A DNA stretch of 64,000 bases from Tupaia tana (GCA_026018925.1 JAKSZU010000008.1:59318027-59382026); one strand, 5' to 3'. Shown: positions 1-11,670, counted from the stretch's first letter. Notes: generated from the letters alone by a model not told the origin. Made by a program: numbers and translations.

Positions 1-259
1 TAATATTTCAAGGGCAATGTGCATTCAGGAAATGCTTCCATATCTTCTTACCTCTGTGAGAATTTTAAAATAAATATTAGTAAATAACTTCTTTTTCTTT
101 TTCCCAACTGAGTAATACATATCTATAAACTGCTTGCTACCTCTTTCCTCTCATCTGCCTCTAAATGCTCTTCATTAGCCCCATGCTCAGAAATACCAAA
201 TTCTAAGCTCGAAGATGTCTTCTTGAAATGAAATGCTACTCCCTCTTTTTCCCTTCATA
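1..259. other. unassigned AT-rich DNA
   Basis: I see no coding potential or recognisable repeat here. The segment ends at the SINE that begins at about 260. Confidence 0.5.
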
Positions 260-509
260 GAGTTTTTTGCCTTAGGGTGTGTGCACTTACCAGAGAGAGA
301 GAGAAGAGACAGTGAGAGGAAAAGTGAGAAATCGCCCCCCAGGGGATGGCCATGCTAAAATCTGTTCTCCTCCATTTGCCTCTGGGAATCCTAGGCATGT
401 ATGCACACGCTCCTGGTGTGAGATTCAAGTCACTGAGTCTGGGACTTGAACCATCATCAGCCATGTGGGAGACCAGGAATGTGACCACTATGCCATCTGC
501 TAGCCTGCC
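260..509 (-). mobile_element. tRNA-headed SINE, family A
   Basis: Reads in antisense as A-tail/body/tRNA-like head. The landmarks are the body hairpin (cccccc-agggg) near 337-350, the B box in antisense (gacttgaacc) near 445-455, and the head end ctgctagcctgcc at 497-509. It is diverged (gccttaggg replaces the usual gctataggg), so it is an older member. Confidence 0.85.
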
Positions 510-594
510 ACTCTCTCTTATATTACATATTTTCATTTAATACTAGGTTTTAAGCAACATTGAGTAATAACCATATGTCTTCTTGGTTTAGTAG

Positions 595-828
595 CTTAGC
601 TTAGTGATTAAAAGCCAAGATTTTGGTGTCAGACAAATTTGAGTTGAAGTCTTACTCTACCATTTTCTGAATGTATGGCCACCCTAAATTTCATTGCCTG
701 CACATTTTGAGAGGTGTAATGATAGTCCCTAGCTTATTAGGCTGCTGGGAGAATTAAAGGAAAAAGTGTGTGCAAAGCACCAGGAATATAGTAAGCACTC
801 AGAAAACACTGGCTATCATTTCTGATGT
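595..828 (+). mobile_element. MIR SINE, near full length
   Basis: Follows the MIR consensus order: tagtgattaaaagcc head, 'tggtgtcagac', core around 650-700, then 'ctgctgggagaattaaa' and the 3' end 'agtaagcactcagaaaac'. An ancient mammalian SINE. Confidence 0.85.
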
Positions 829-844
829 TATTTTATTAATATTT

Positions 845-1190
845 CAAGTTCACTTTATTATTTATTCTCTGCAAATTTATTTTCTACAGACCAAAATACT
901 TTCTAATTTCTCATGTAATTTCTCCTTTGACTCATGGGTTATTTAAAAATCTGTTGTTTCATTCCCAAATATTTGTAAATTCCTGAAGTTCCTTCTGTTG
1001 TTGATTTTTAATTTAACTTCACTGTGGTCAGAGAACATACTTTGTATGATTGCAATCCTTTTAAGTGGACTGACTTGTATGACCTAGTTTATTCTTTGCA
1101 AATTTAATATTAGATATATGAGAGTTAAATACTGCTCCAAATATCCTTTCTGCATTATTCTCTTGAAAATAAACTTGTAGGCTTTCTAAT
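845..1190 (-). mobile_element. LINE-1 ORF2 fragment, antisense
   Basis: The plus strand carries a run typical of antisense L1 ORF2, e.g. 'ctcatgggttatttaaaaa', 'attcccaaatatttg' and 'cactgtggtcagagaacat'. The same ORF2 section occurs at about 8,195-8,350 in the larger L1. Old and truncated at both ends. Confidence 0.8.
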
Positions 1191-1261
1191 AGCATTACAC
1201 TTTCATGAACAGATTTTTGGCCTGCATAATAGCTACTGTAGGAAATAATCAGTGGATTTCT

Positions 1262-1574
1262 CTCTTTCCCCTTCTGACCAGAGCTGTCTTGGTTAGCTTG
1301 GCTAGCTTGCTGCCAGAGTCATAAGAGGCACTGACTCCATTGCCAGGAGCTCATTGTTCTCAGTATTAGCTGCAGTCTGAGAACAAATTCTGAACTTCAG
1401 CACCACCCGCATGTCCAGCTGGTCCTCTTTCTTCCTTTCCAAAGCCATGACCTTATCCAGAGATTGGATATATACACACCACCTGTGCCCCAAGTGCCCC
1501 AAGTCACTTAGGTACAGGTTTTTGTTTTTTTTTTTTTTTTTTTTTTTTCGTAGTGTATTCAGTCCTGATGACAA
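1262..1574 (-). other. unrecognised minus-strand ORF beside a poly-T tract
   Basis: On the minus strand about 70 codons (from about 1,510 down to 1,302) read without a stop and have protein-like composition, including QSLDKVMALERKKEDQ and TENNELLAMESVPL. The frame is preceded by a poly-T/poly-A tract at 1,518-1,548, which accounts for the lysine run at its start. I do not recognise the protein. A processed pseudogene or exon fragment is possible; a chance ORF cannot be excluded. Confidence 0.25.
1518..1548. repeat. poly(T) tract
   Basis: About 30 nt of nearly pure T. It may be the A-tail of a minus-strand retroposed sequence, but no clear target-site duplication is visible. Confidence 0.8.
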
Positions 1575-1954
1575 AGCAGAAGCTGATCATGGTTTTTGAA
1601 AGCTATGTTAACAATCAGGGACTAATTTGTAACACATATAGTTGCCTGATTATTTATTTTCTACATTGTAAAATCCACGTTAATGCATGTATTCAATATG
1701 ATATAATGCAATCATTGGCAACAAATTTAAACCAGATTTTTAAAAAGTTTTGAGTACATGATTATTTAATGTCAGTAAATATGTTTTCAAATATTGATAG
1801 GAGAAGGTTGCGTGTTAATGTGTTCATATGTAGCTTTTCGTACTGACATTTTGCTTTTCAATATGTAGCCAATAAAAAAATAAAATGACAAAATGAATTG
1901 AACAAACAATAAATAAGTAAATAAAGGAAACACTAGAGAATATTGGTTTTGGTC

Positions 1955-2042
1955 TCCTCCGGCTTTGAATCTGGACAAAACTGCATGTCACTTTGCTTCT
2001 CTGAGCTGTAATTTTTCTCATCTGTGAAATACAGATAAAAAT
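1955..2042 (+). mobile_element. MIR core fragment
   Basis: Contains the MIR core order 'cactttgcttctctgagct' then 'tcatctgtgaaatacag'. Short and diverged. Confidence 0.55.
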
Positions 2043-2990
2043 TGTACTGCTCGCTAGTCAGGGTTTTATTGCAAACTAAGGGGAAAAAAATGAGTGTATT
2101 GGAAAGAGAGTTCATAGAGTTCCTAAGTCTAGAGAAGTGGGCTCACAATGGACTGGAACCATGCTATGCTGGAAGGAGAAAACACAATGGAGTCATACCT
2201 AGGAACAGCCAAGTTAGGGTGCTCCTTCTGCTCTTGGTGTTCTGGTTTCTTTGCCCACACACTCTAAATACATAGTCTAAATTCGCAAACAAAAACACTG
2301 GAAAATAGCCTCATACAGATCACTCAGAGTTTTTGTGGGTAATAAATTATCTAATTCGTGTAAAGTGCTTACCATGATACGCAGAACCTGTTAGACATTA
2401 ACTGTGATCACATTCTCTGCCTTTTTTTTTCTGAGATGAAGAACCACTAAGAGTGAGCTAAACGAAAGTTAGCTTACAGATTCAATTCCCTATGTAATTG
2501 TGAGAACTGATGAAAGAGTAGATGCACAGCTGTTATTTCTGGGTTTAGTAGTGGCTATGAAGTCAGCAACTGTGGGTCTGAAGTCAGCAGGGCAGCAGTT
2601 GGGAAGACAGGCAGGAAGTGGGAAAGAGCAATTGCTGGAAACTGCAAGGATAAGCTGGAATCTGAAGAAATACTGGGGCCTTGTTTATCTCTCAGAACAT
2701 CAAGATTCCAACTCTGAAGATGTGGGTGACCTGCAATTAAAGCCAGAACCATTCTTCATGGAGATAAACACACTGAAAGAGGATATCCAGTGGGGAACAG
2801 AGGTGTTGGGGCTCAGAAGTTATTCAGGACCTGTACCTGCCTGTCCAAGATTGTTGTAGATAGATGAATGGACAGATAGATAGGTGATCAGAACCTACAT
2901 ACATGGTAGATATGAGCATATATAGCTTGTTACTAGACACAAAGCACATATATGCATGGGCACACATACAGTATTTATGGATTGATTTTT
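2043..2990. other. unassigned sequence with a 119-codon open frame
   Basis: A plus-strand frame is open from 2,500 to 2,859 (119 codons). It has no recognisable domain and no splice or promoter context. The sequence resembles degraded repeat DNA more than an exon. A weak (gata)n stretch follows at 2,859-2,885. Confidence 0.35.
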
Positions 2991-2999
2991 CTTAGAAAA

Positions 3000-3340
3000 C
3001 AGGATTGATTGATTCAACAAATATTTATTAAACACTTATTCAGTGATAAATATTATTTTCAGACACTTCAGATAAGACAGGGAACCGGGACCAGCAGGTG
3101 GCGTGGTGGTTAAGATGCTGGACACTCCCACATGGCCGACCACGGTTCAAGTCCTGGACCTGGGGGCTTCCTTTCTCACTTTCCTCTCTCCCTCTCTGTG
3201 TCTCTCTCTGGTCAAATTAAAATGAAGGAATGAATGAATAAATAAATAAAAATAAATCTTAAAAAAAAAAAGACAGGGAACCAAATAAAGGTATTCATCC
3301 TGTGGATCTCAGTTCCTTGCATGGGGACTCACTAACCCAT
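3000..3340 (-). mobile_element. L2 3' fragment, antisense, split by a SINE
   Basis: The L2 antisense 3' end 'gattcaacaaatatttatt' begins near 3,011. The fragment is interrupted at 3,087-3,270 by a SINE and may resume at 3,283. It gives a relative date: L2 is older than the SINE. Confidence 0.65.
3087..3270 (+). mobile_element. tRNA-headed SINE, short family B
   Basis: Starts gggaccagcaggtggcg, with a pol III A box (ggcgtggtggttaag region) and a B box (ggttcaagtcc). The tRNA-unrelated body of family A is absent; a CT-rich stretch and 'tctggtcaaatta' run straight into an A-rich tail. The 12-bp target-site duplication agacagggaacc is perfect at 3,075-3,086 and 3,271-3,282. Confidence 0.92.
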
Positions 3341-4040
3341 AAAGATAATTAAAAAATAGATCGTCAACTACATTAGAAGATGATATGCCCTATGGATAGA
3401 AAGACTGGTGGTGTCAAGTTGCAAATTTTGTAGAAGTTCATTGAGAGAGAGAAGAAAGAAACTTTAACAAAGTCTCATATTGTTATCCCCTCCCAATAGC
3501 CTTTCTTGCCATTTGGGATCAAGAGGGCAAGTATGCTTGCCATGTACGGTTGACAAGGGAACTGAACACATGACCATCCATATGATGGAGCTCAGTTGAG
3601 CTGTGCTGCCAAGCCAGCCACGTTGCAATTTTAGTAGGGAGGTCAGAGTCAGCTGTACACTGACATTTGATCAGAGAAGTGAAGGAAGTAAGGCAGAAGC
3701 CATGTGGTATCTGAGCCATGTGGAGCAGACTTACAGGCTGAGGGAATTCTAAGGCAGAAGTATCCTTGATGTGTTTGCTCCAAAGATGGTGTCACTAGAA
3801 CAGAATAACCAGGGAGAAGAGCAGAGGAGAGAAGAGCTCTCAAAATATTTGGGTTTCACATATTTGTGTTTCATTACCAAATTTTATGTTTAACTTTTAA
3901 AGAATCTTCAAGGATTATAAAATTAATCTGAAACCAATGTATTTATATTTGACAAAGTTGTGCAAAAAACTGAAAGTTATTAAAGTGTTGAATCTCTTGG
4001 AGATAGAACAGAAAGACTGTGCAATATTTTATTATCTACC
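3283..4040. other. unassigned sequence
   Basis: Apart from a possible residual L2 part at its start, I recognise no gene or repeat. Confidence 0.4.
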
Positions 4041-4044
4041 TATA

Positions 4045-4048
4045 TCTA

Positions 4049-4083
<35 letters not shown>

Positions 4084-4100
4084 ATATATATATATATACA
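4045..4100. repeat. (TATC)n/(TA)n microsatellite
   Basis: About nine tatc units pass directly into a (ta)n run. Confidence 0.95.
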
Positions 4101-4545
4101 ATCTATAAATATTATATTCTAGACTTGAATTTTGTGTTGTTTTCTGTTTTAGTTGCCTTCATAAATTTGTATATTCTGGTATCTCAGTTGAAAGGTCAAG
4201 GGTTTCTGTTGTCATTGCAGAAGAAAAGAAGAAAGGTAACTGGCGTATCTGCAAGAGAGGGAAGGAATTGTTTATATATTTTTTTTGTTTCCCTCTATTT
4301 TATTTGGGTTTGGTAAATGGTGGTCAAATCAAGGGAACATGTAAATCAAACCTTTAATTTAGTGTTACTCTAATGTCATCTCAGGTATACTACAGAAAAT
4401 TAAAATATGGTATATAACCTTTCAAATTGAGCATCAAACAGGTTGTAAATACTGAGCCATTTACTGTGGTTCAGTGGCTTGTGGTGGTAATACAAAAATG
4501 AGTAATTCAATCTTGGGCAAAGAAGAGTTTCAGAGAAACCTAGTG
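4101..4545. other. unassigned sequence
   Basis: No gene or named repeat recognised. Confidence 0.4.
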
Positions 4546-4553
4546 ATAGCTAT

Positions 4554-4557
<4 letters not shown>

Positions 4558-4584
<27 letters not shown>

Positions 4585-4840
4585 TATTTTTTGAGAGGTT
4601 TTTGCTATAGGGCACGTGCGCTTGCCAGACAGACAGAGACAGAGAGATAGAAAGCGAGAAATCACCCCCCCAGGGGGGATGGCCATGCCGCAATCCCTTC
4701 TCTTTCATTCTCCTCTCAGGATCTTGGGCACGCACACACACGCGCCTGGCATGAGTTTTAAGCCACTGGGTCCAGGACTTGAACTGCGGTTGACTACATG
4801 GGAGTCCAGTGACATAGCCATTATGTTAACTGCTGGTCCC
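4558..4840 (-). mobile_element. tRNA-headed SINE, family A
   Basis: Antisense copy with tail expanded to (TTTA)n at 4,551-4,589, then gagaggtttttgctatagg, the body hairpin ccccccaggggggatgg, B-box antisense, and ctgctggtccc. The imperfect target-site duplication atagctatttat/atagctttttat flanks it. Confidence 0.93.
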
Positions 4841-5039
4841 ATAGCTTTTTATGTTAAGTGATGGCAGTTTAACGGAGCTGGAGTTCATCAGTCAAATGCT
4901 TTTGGCTGGTAGTACTGGCTGACTGTGGTATATACCAACCTTCTGAATCTTCTAGCAGTTCCAATCATCCCAGATGTTAGACTGTAACATCTCATAGTTA
5001 TATCTACCCTAGAATGTCATATACGTGATATACAGTATA
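4841..5039. other. unassigned sequence next to the L1 3' side
   Basis: Could be diverged L1 3' UTR, but I cannot support a call. Confidence 0.35.
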
Positions 5040-5111
5040 TATTCTTGTAAGACTAACTTTCACTTAGCAATATGTCTTTAAGACTTATGGAAATCTTTAC
5101 ATATCTTCATT

Positions 5112-5378
5112 TTTTTCTTTTTGTTGTTAGAGAGAGATTTTTGCTATAGGGCTCATGTACTTGTTGCAGAAACAGAAAGACACAGAGAGACAGAAAGTGA
5201 GAAATCACCAGGTGGGATGGCCATAGTGTAATCCCTTCTCCTCTAGTCTCCTCTCTGGATTTTGGGGATGCATGCACATGTGCCCAGCGTGATTTTTCAG
5301 CTGCCAGGCCCAGGACTCGAACAGTGGTTGACTACGTGGGAGTCCAGCAACATAACCATTATGCCATCTTCTAGTTCC
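5112..5378 (-). mobile_element. tRNA-headed SINE, family A, inside the L1
   Basis: Antisense: gagagatttttgctatagg, shortened body hairpin (caccaggtggg), B-box antisense (ggactcgaac), head end ctagttcc. L1 sequence continues on both sides. Confidence 0.88.
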
Positions 5379-5617
5379 TTGATTTATTCTTTTTATCACT
5401 GGAAAGTTCCTATTACATGACTGTACCATTGGTTATTTAATCTTTTGCTTAGTGAAGAAAATCTTTGTTGCTTTCAGTTTTTGGTTGTTATAAATAAACT
5501 TTTATAAGCATACAACTTTAAGTTTTCAAGTTAGCTCAATAAATATCTAAGAACAAACTGGACTACATGGTTAAAAGAAACCACAGCTATGTTTAGTTTT
5601 AGGAGCCAGACTATTTT

Positions 5618-5757
5618 CCAATTCCTCCTCTTCCATTACAGGCATTCACATACACATGTATGGTGTGTTTTCTAAGTCATTGGAGCTGGAATTCAAACCA
5701 GATGATGGGTCATTTGGATCAGGCTCCCTTGAACACAAGGTCATGAGGCCAGGCCTA
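5618..5757 (-). mobile_element. old SINE remnant
   Basis: Resembles the 5' half of the tRNA-headed SINEs in antisense: 'cctcctcttccattaca', then a B-box-like ggaattcaaacc and the head end ggccaggcc. It lacks the CT/GA-rich body and tail. The family is uncertain. Confidence 0.5.
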
Positions 5758-6107
5758 CATTAAGATTGAAATCTATGGTGATGTCCTCCATGTTTATTCT
5801 TCCTCTGTATTATGTTGGCTATTCTAGGCTTTTTGACTTTTTATATAATTTTAGAATCAGTTTATCAATATGTCCAAAATAGCTTCCTCAGTTTTAATTG
5901 GGATTGCATTAAATCTATAAATCAATTTTGAAAGAGCTAGCATCTTAATAATAATGAACTTTCTAATCTCTGATCATGGACTATCTTTTCATTTATTGAT
6001 TTCCTTCATTGGTATTCAGTAGTTTTCTTCAGATATATCTGGATATGTTTTGTTACATGTATACCTAAGTATTTCAATTTTTTTGGTACTTTCTAAATGG
6101 AATTTCT

Positions 6108-6358
6108 TTTTATTTTTCAGACAACTTTTTACTATAGGGCACACTTGCTGGAGAGATAGAGACAGAGAGACAGAAAGCAGGAAATCACCCCCTGGGAGGA
6201 TGGCCATACCACAATCCCTTCTCCTTCATTATCCTCCCAGGATTTTGGGCACACATGCGCATGAGCTCAGTGCGAGTTTAATTTGCCAGGTCTGGGCTTA
6301 AACAGCAATCAACCATGTGGAATCCAGCAAAGTAACCATTCCACCATCTGCTGGTCCC
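6108..6358 (-). mobile_element. tRNA-headed SINE, family A, inside the L1
   Basis: Antisense copy: ctttttactatagggcac, accccctgggaggatgg, lost B box (gggcttaaac), ctgctggtccc at the end. L1 ORF2 antisense flanks both sides. Confidence 0.88.
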
Positions 6359-7169
6359 AGAGTTGGTTTTTAAATTTCATATTTTTGTTGTTCATTTGCA
6401 ATATATGAGAAAGCGATTGATCTTTGCTTGCAATCTTGAAATACTTGCTTATTAGTTCCCAGATTTTTTTTCACAGAGTATTTGGGATTTTCTCCCAACT
6501 TTTGATTCATTGACAATCATGTAATCTATGAATAAAGAAAATTTTATTTCTTCTCTTCCAATCTTTATGACTTTCATTCTTTTTCTTGTCTTAGTGCACC
6601 ATCTATGATATCTAGTATAATGGTGAATAGGAGTGATAAAAGAGAACATCCTTCCCTTGTTTCTAATCTTAGAAGAAAAGTACTTCATGTCTTACCATTA
6701 AGTACAATGATAGGATCAAGGTTTTTTATTTTTGTTCATTTTTAAAATAGATGTTCTTTATCACATTGAGAAAGTTCTTTTCTATTTCTAATTTGCTAAG
6801 AGTTTTTATCACGAGTAAGTGCAGGATATTTTAAGCTTTTCTTGTACCAGTTGATGTTATTATATGATTTGTCTTCATTAGCCTGTGGATATGATAGATT
6901 ACATTGATTTTCAAGTGTTAAACCAGCTTTGCACACAGGGAATAAATCCAACTTGTTTGTGGTGTCTAATTATTTTTATATTCTGTAAGGATTTTCATCT
7001 AGGTGAGACAAAATTTCTTTTTCTATGTTATTGGATTAGTTTTGCTAATATTGTTTGAGGATTTTTGCATGTTGCATCTATGTTCATGAGAGATATTGGT
7101 TGGTAGTCATTTTTTTGTTTATCTGATTTCGGCATTAAGGTAACAGTGACCTTATAGAATGAGTGAGAA

Positions 7170-7202
7170 AGTGTTTTTTTTTTTTTTTTTTTTTTTTTTT
7201 TT
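7170..7202. repeat. poly(T), about 33 nt
   Basis: Uninterrupted T run within the antisense L1 ORF2. No SINE body is attached. Confidence 0.9.
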
Positions 7203-7465
7203 CTGCTTATCTTTGCTAAAAGAAATTGTGGAGTATTGCTCTTATTTCTTCCTTAACTGTTCAATAGATGGATTCACAGTGAATCCATCTAGGCCTGATA
7301 TTTTCTTTTGGAAAGGTTATTAATTAGTGATTCAATTTTTAAAATAGATATAGGGATAGCCAAGTTATTTATTTATCTTTGTGTGTATTTGATAGTTTGC
7401 ATTTGCATCTTTTAAGTAATTGGTCCAATTCATCTGATTTATCAAAATTTACAACATAGAGTGGG

Positions 7466-7731
7466 TTTTTTTTTTTTTTTCCTCTAGAGGGTGGGTGAAT
7501 ATGTTCACTAGAAAAAGACAGAGAGAGCAGAAGACAGAGAGAGGGAGAGAGAAATTACCCCCAAGAGAATGGCCTCCCCACAATCCTTTCACCTTAATTT
7601 TCCTCTCAGGATCTTCGGTGCACAAGCACATGCACTCAGCACATTTTTCAAGCCACTTGGTCCAGGACTTGGGCATACAATCAACCATGTGAGATCAAGC
7701 TGCCTTAAATGCTACACCACCTGGCTAGCCC
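7466..7731 (-). mobile_element. tRNA-headed SINE, family A variant, inside the L1
   Basis: Antisense with a diverged tail side (gagggtgggtgaatatg) and a recognisable body and head ending cacctggctagcccc. 'catag' on both flanks is all that remains of a duplication. The head resembles family B (ggtggtgtagcattt on the sense strand), suggesting an intermediate. Confidence 0.8.
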
Positions 7732-8970
7732 CATAGATGTTTTTATAATTGTTTGTAGTATTCCTTTATTATCTCTTTATTTTTTGTGGTTCAATAAAGA
7801 TATCTCTTTTATATTTAATATTGTTGATCTGTGGTTTCTCTCTTTTTTCTTTATTAGCCTAGATAGAAGTTTATCAGTTTTATCAATTTTTTTTCAAAGA
7901 ACTACGTGTTGGTGTTATTTATTTTCCAAATTTATTCAATTTTATTGATTTTTTTCCTCTAATTTTTCTTTTTTTTTTTTCCTGCTTACTTCAGGCTTCA
8001 TTTTCTCTTTTTTCATTAGGCATAAGCTTCAGTTATTGGTTTAGATTTTCTTTATTTCTAATATATGCAATTAATGATATCAACTTTCCTGCAAGCACTA
8101 TTTTTGTCATGACCCACAAATCCTGGCAAGTTGTTTCCTTTTCTTTTTTGTTAGTTCAAAACAGTTTTATTTGTCTTGAGAGTTCTTTCACCCATGGGAT
8201 ATTTAAAAATGCATTGTTTAATTTTTAAATATTTGGGATTTTTCCAGCTATCTTTCTGTTATTGATATCTAGTTCAATTCTACTGTGATCTGGTAGAAAA
8301 TACTGTATGATTTCTATTCTTTTACATTTGTAAAGGTCTGTTATATGGACCCAAACATGCTCTATTTCGGTGAAGGCTTCATGTGAGCTTAAGAAGAAAA
8401 TGTATCTTATCATTATTCAATGGATTATTTATATCAATATTAGCTAGAATAAATCCTTACTGATTTTCTGCCTATCCTACCTATCATGATAGAAAGTATT
8501 GAAGTATGCAACTATAATAGTGGACGTATTTATTTTGTCTTTCAGGTCTATCCATATTTGTCTAAGGCATATCGATACTTCGTAGTTAAATACATACGAG
8601 TTTTGCATTATTGCCTTAGAGAAGTGATCTTTTTATTATTAAGCATTGCCTCTCTTTATAATTGAAAGTCCTTCTTGTTCTAAATATACTTTGTATGAAA
8701 TGTATAGTTACTCCACCTTTTCTATTATTGCTTTTCTGTTGTTTAGTGATTGTGTGCCGTAGTTTACTTCATTCCAATCCCTTTAACTTGAGTCTTTATA
8801 TATAAATTGAATTTTTTATTGACAACTTATATATGTATGGGTCTTGTAACTATTATCCATTCTGACATTATCTCTCTTTTAAATTGTTAATTTACTAATT
8901 CGCATTTAACATGATTATGATGTCGTTGTATTAATATATTTTTATTATGTTTGTTACCATTTTCTTTTTT

Positions 8971-9306
8971 TATTTAAATTTATTTATTTACATTCATTCA
9001 CTATACATCATTACAACATACAAAATGAGATATCCCATCCAGAAGACACTGTATATTGGCTCAATCAAGCACATCGACATATGTGTTATCACGAACAAAT
9101 AATTTTCCGTTTCTTGTTTCTTGTATATTTTGCTTTTTTTGGCCATTCTTGATTCCCTATCTCTCACTCTCTACCATGTCCCACCCTCCTCCCACACTGT
9201 CTCTGGTTATCCATGGTTGCTTTCTATGCCTCCCCCCACCCCCCGTTTAATTATTTGCTAATGAAGTTAATCTAAATATTTCCATTAGCAAGTTCAGCTG
9301 ATATAT
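8971..9306 (-). repeat. half-L1 3' module A, copy 1
   Basis: Terminal half of the duplicated 3' region. Shares with module B the blocks 'tttacattcatt', 'catacaaaatg', 'tcaatcaagcaca'/'ttaatcatgca', 'aataattttcc', a pyrimidine-rich 'ccaccctc' core and 'tagcaagttcagctg'. Confidence 0.8.
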
Positions 9307-9479
9307 ACATATCCATGAACACAAGTCTGACTTTAGGCATAAACCTTAGTGAGTAGAATGAACATACTATAAAGTAGCACCTCGCTGGGGCTATATAGCT
9401 TACTGCAGTCATCAAATATGCATTGTTTTTAATTTCAAGAAAAACAGTTTTTGTGTTTTTTTTCCTCCTGAAACTTCTT

Positions 9480-9775
9480 TTTTAATTAATTAATTTACAT
9501 TCATTACCTAAGCATTATCACAGCATACAAAATGTGGTTTTTCCTATTGCATAGTGGCTTAATCATGCATGTTACCATCAATAATTTTCCATTTCAAGTT
9601 TTATATATATATATTTACTCCTATGTCTGACCCTCTACCCTTTCCCACCCTCTTCTCACACTATCTCCGGTGTCTACAGTGATCTTCCATTCCTTTTCCC
9701 CCACATTTTATTGATCACACAATTTCTTAAATAATCTAACTACTTTCAATAGCAAGTTCAGCTGGTAATTTCAAG
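9480..9775 (-). repeat. half-L1 3' module B, copy 1
   Basis: Homologous to module A in the same order and orientation: 'atttacattcatt', 'agcatacaaaatg', 'aataattttccatttc', 'ctttcccaccctc', ending 'tagcaagttcagctgg'. A T-rich stretch precedes it, as it precedes module A. Confidence 0.8.
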
Positions 9776-10118
9776 AAAAGCAGTTTTGAATTGGTAAGGA
9801 AATTTGCTTAAAACCTAAAGTCTAGAAGCAGGTCAGTATTCTGCTCAAATAGTAGGTACATGAACCTATTGACAGCTTAAGACTAGACAAAAACTCTTAA
9901 AACCAGACAACAAAGCCCAGAAGAAAAGCAGCAATATTTTAGTCAAAAGTCACAGAATGCTATTTCACCAGTTCAGTCTAATGTACCTAATCTCTCTTCT
10001 GTTGTGGTTCAATCTTCCTGATTGAATTCTGGGGTATAATATTCAACTCCAGACTTGTCCCAACTCCTACTTGTCCCTAAATAAGAGTTTTTGAACTCTT
10101 ATTTCTGTGTTTCTGCAT

Positions 10119-11085
10119 TTAATTTTCCTGACATAGCACTCCCTTGAGAACTTCTTGGAGAGCTGGTCTGGTGCTGGTAAATTCTTTCAGGTTTTGTTTA
10201 TCTGAGAATGTTCTTGTCTTTTCTTCCCATATGAAGGATAATCTTGCCAGGTACAGTATTCTTGGTTGAAATTGCTTTACCCTCAACACTTTGAATATAT
10301 TTTCCCATTCTTTCCTCTCTCACATTGTTTCGGATGAGAGGTCTGCTGTTAGCCTGACAGGATATCCTTTGTAGGTGATTGCCGTTTCTCTCTTGCCAAT
10401 CTTAGTATCCTGTCTTTGTCTGTGGTTTTGGTCAGTCTAGCTATAATGTGTTTTGGAGAAGATCTTCTTGGGTTGATTCTATTTGGAGTCCTTTGTCTTT
10501 CTTGGGACTGGATCTTTGAGTGCCTCTCTAGGTTTGGAAAGTTTTCTTGCTAGATTTCATGGAATAGATTATCAATGCCCTTTGAGTCTCTTCACCTTCT
10601 GGGATGCCAATTATCCAGATGTTTGGGCATTTGATGGTATCTAGTATTTCTTGTATATTATTCTCAAATTTGGGGGCAATTTTCTCAGTCTTCATGGTGG
10701 ATTTATCTAGGCCAGCAATTTTCTCTTCTACATCTGAGATTCTATTTTCTGTATGATCTAGTCTGCTTTTAATACATTCAACAGAGATTTTGACTTCCTG
10801 TATTATAGCCTTCATTTCTAACAGTTCCATTTGATTATTTTGTATAGTGTGCAATCCGTCTTTTAGATCTTGTAAGAATTTCCTCACTTCCTGGAACTCG
10901 TCATCTCCTTTCTCCTTTTTCTTCTGCAGTTCATTGCCTCTCTTCTCTTCCATCTCTGTTAGCTTCGCCATTGTGGATGTTCTAAATTCTTTATCAGACA
11001 TTTCCATGACTTCCATTGAACTGTCTGTGGATGAAGAGGAGCTATCCTTTTCCCTTGGAGGAGAGGTATTTTATTGCTTTTCCAT
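10119..11085 (-). pseudogene. L1 ORF1 of half-L1 copy 1, broken
   Basis: Homologous to the intact ORF1 at 13,162-14,163 along its whole length, including the same stop position (antisense tta at 10,119-10,121). The stretch 10,528-11,016 is still open for 162 codons and shows the coiled-coil part (MSDKEFRTS, LTEMEEKRG, ENRISDVEEK) and the start of the RNA-binding domain (IIGIPEGEET). It is disabled by a stop four codons after the canonical ATG (11,083-11,085) and by a frameshift just after the GIPEGEET motif, where two bases are missing relative to copy 2 near 10,577. It would not give a functional RNA-binding protein. Confidence 0.85.
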
Positions 11086-11308
11086 ATATCTTGTGGCCCT
11101 GTGGTGATTTCTATTCAAATGATGGATGGTGTATTTCTTCCCACACTTGAAGTTCAATCTTAGCACCCAGGAGCATGCAGAAAAGGAAACAGAGAGAGAG
11201 AAACATCAGCAACCAAAAGAACCAAGAAACAGAGAAAAAGACAAGAAAAAATCTTTCAAAAATAATTTTTTTTAAAAAAAGCAAAAATTAGAAAATGTGG
11301 CGCACATT

Positions 11309-11670
11309 CTCAGGAGCCTTGAAGGTGTCTTCTGAAGTCCTGCTCCCTTGCCTTTCCTGAGTTGGGAGCGGGAGAGGTATTATTAACAAGATAAAGGTAA
11401 GGAAGGGGCTGAAAGTCATGAAAATGCTTTTCTTTAAAAAATTTTAGAATGGAAAAATCACAAACATGGAGAAGGCAGAGACAGAGGTAGAGAAATACAG
11501 GGACAGAGACAGAAAGAGACAGGAGGCTTGAAAGACTTCCTACCATTTGAGTTTGTGGGCTGGAGGTTGAATTATCAGTGGAAAATCTCCATTTCACTTA
11601 TTCCCCTGAAATCACTAGTTCTCAGGAACCATGAAGGTGTCTTCTGAAGTCCTACTCACTTGCCTCTCCT
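11309..11670. repeat. 50-bp direct repeats in the half-L1 5' UTR, copy 1
   Basis: Two near-identical 50-bp segments, at 11,309-11,358 and 11,621-11,670 (both contain tgaaggtgtcttctgaagtc), lie 312 bp apart in the 5' region. They may be remains of tandem promoter monomers or bracket a later insertion. Copy 2 lacks the intervening DNA. Confidence 0.8.

Noticed and set aside
2500-2859. 119-codon ORF as a possible exon
   Set aside because: No recognised domain, no splice or promoter context, and repeat-like surroundings; chance ORF not excluded.
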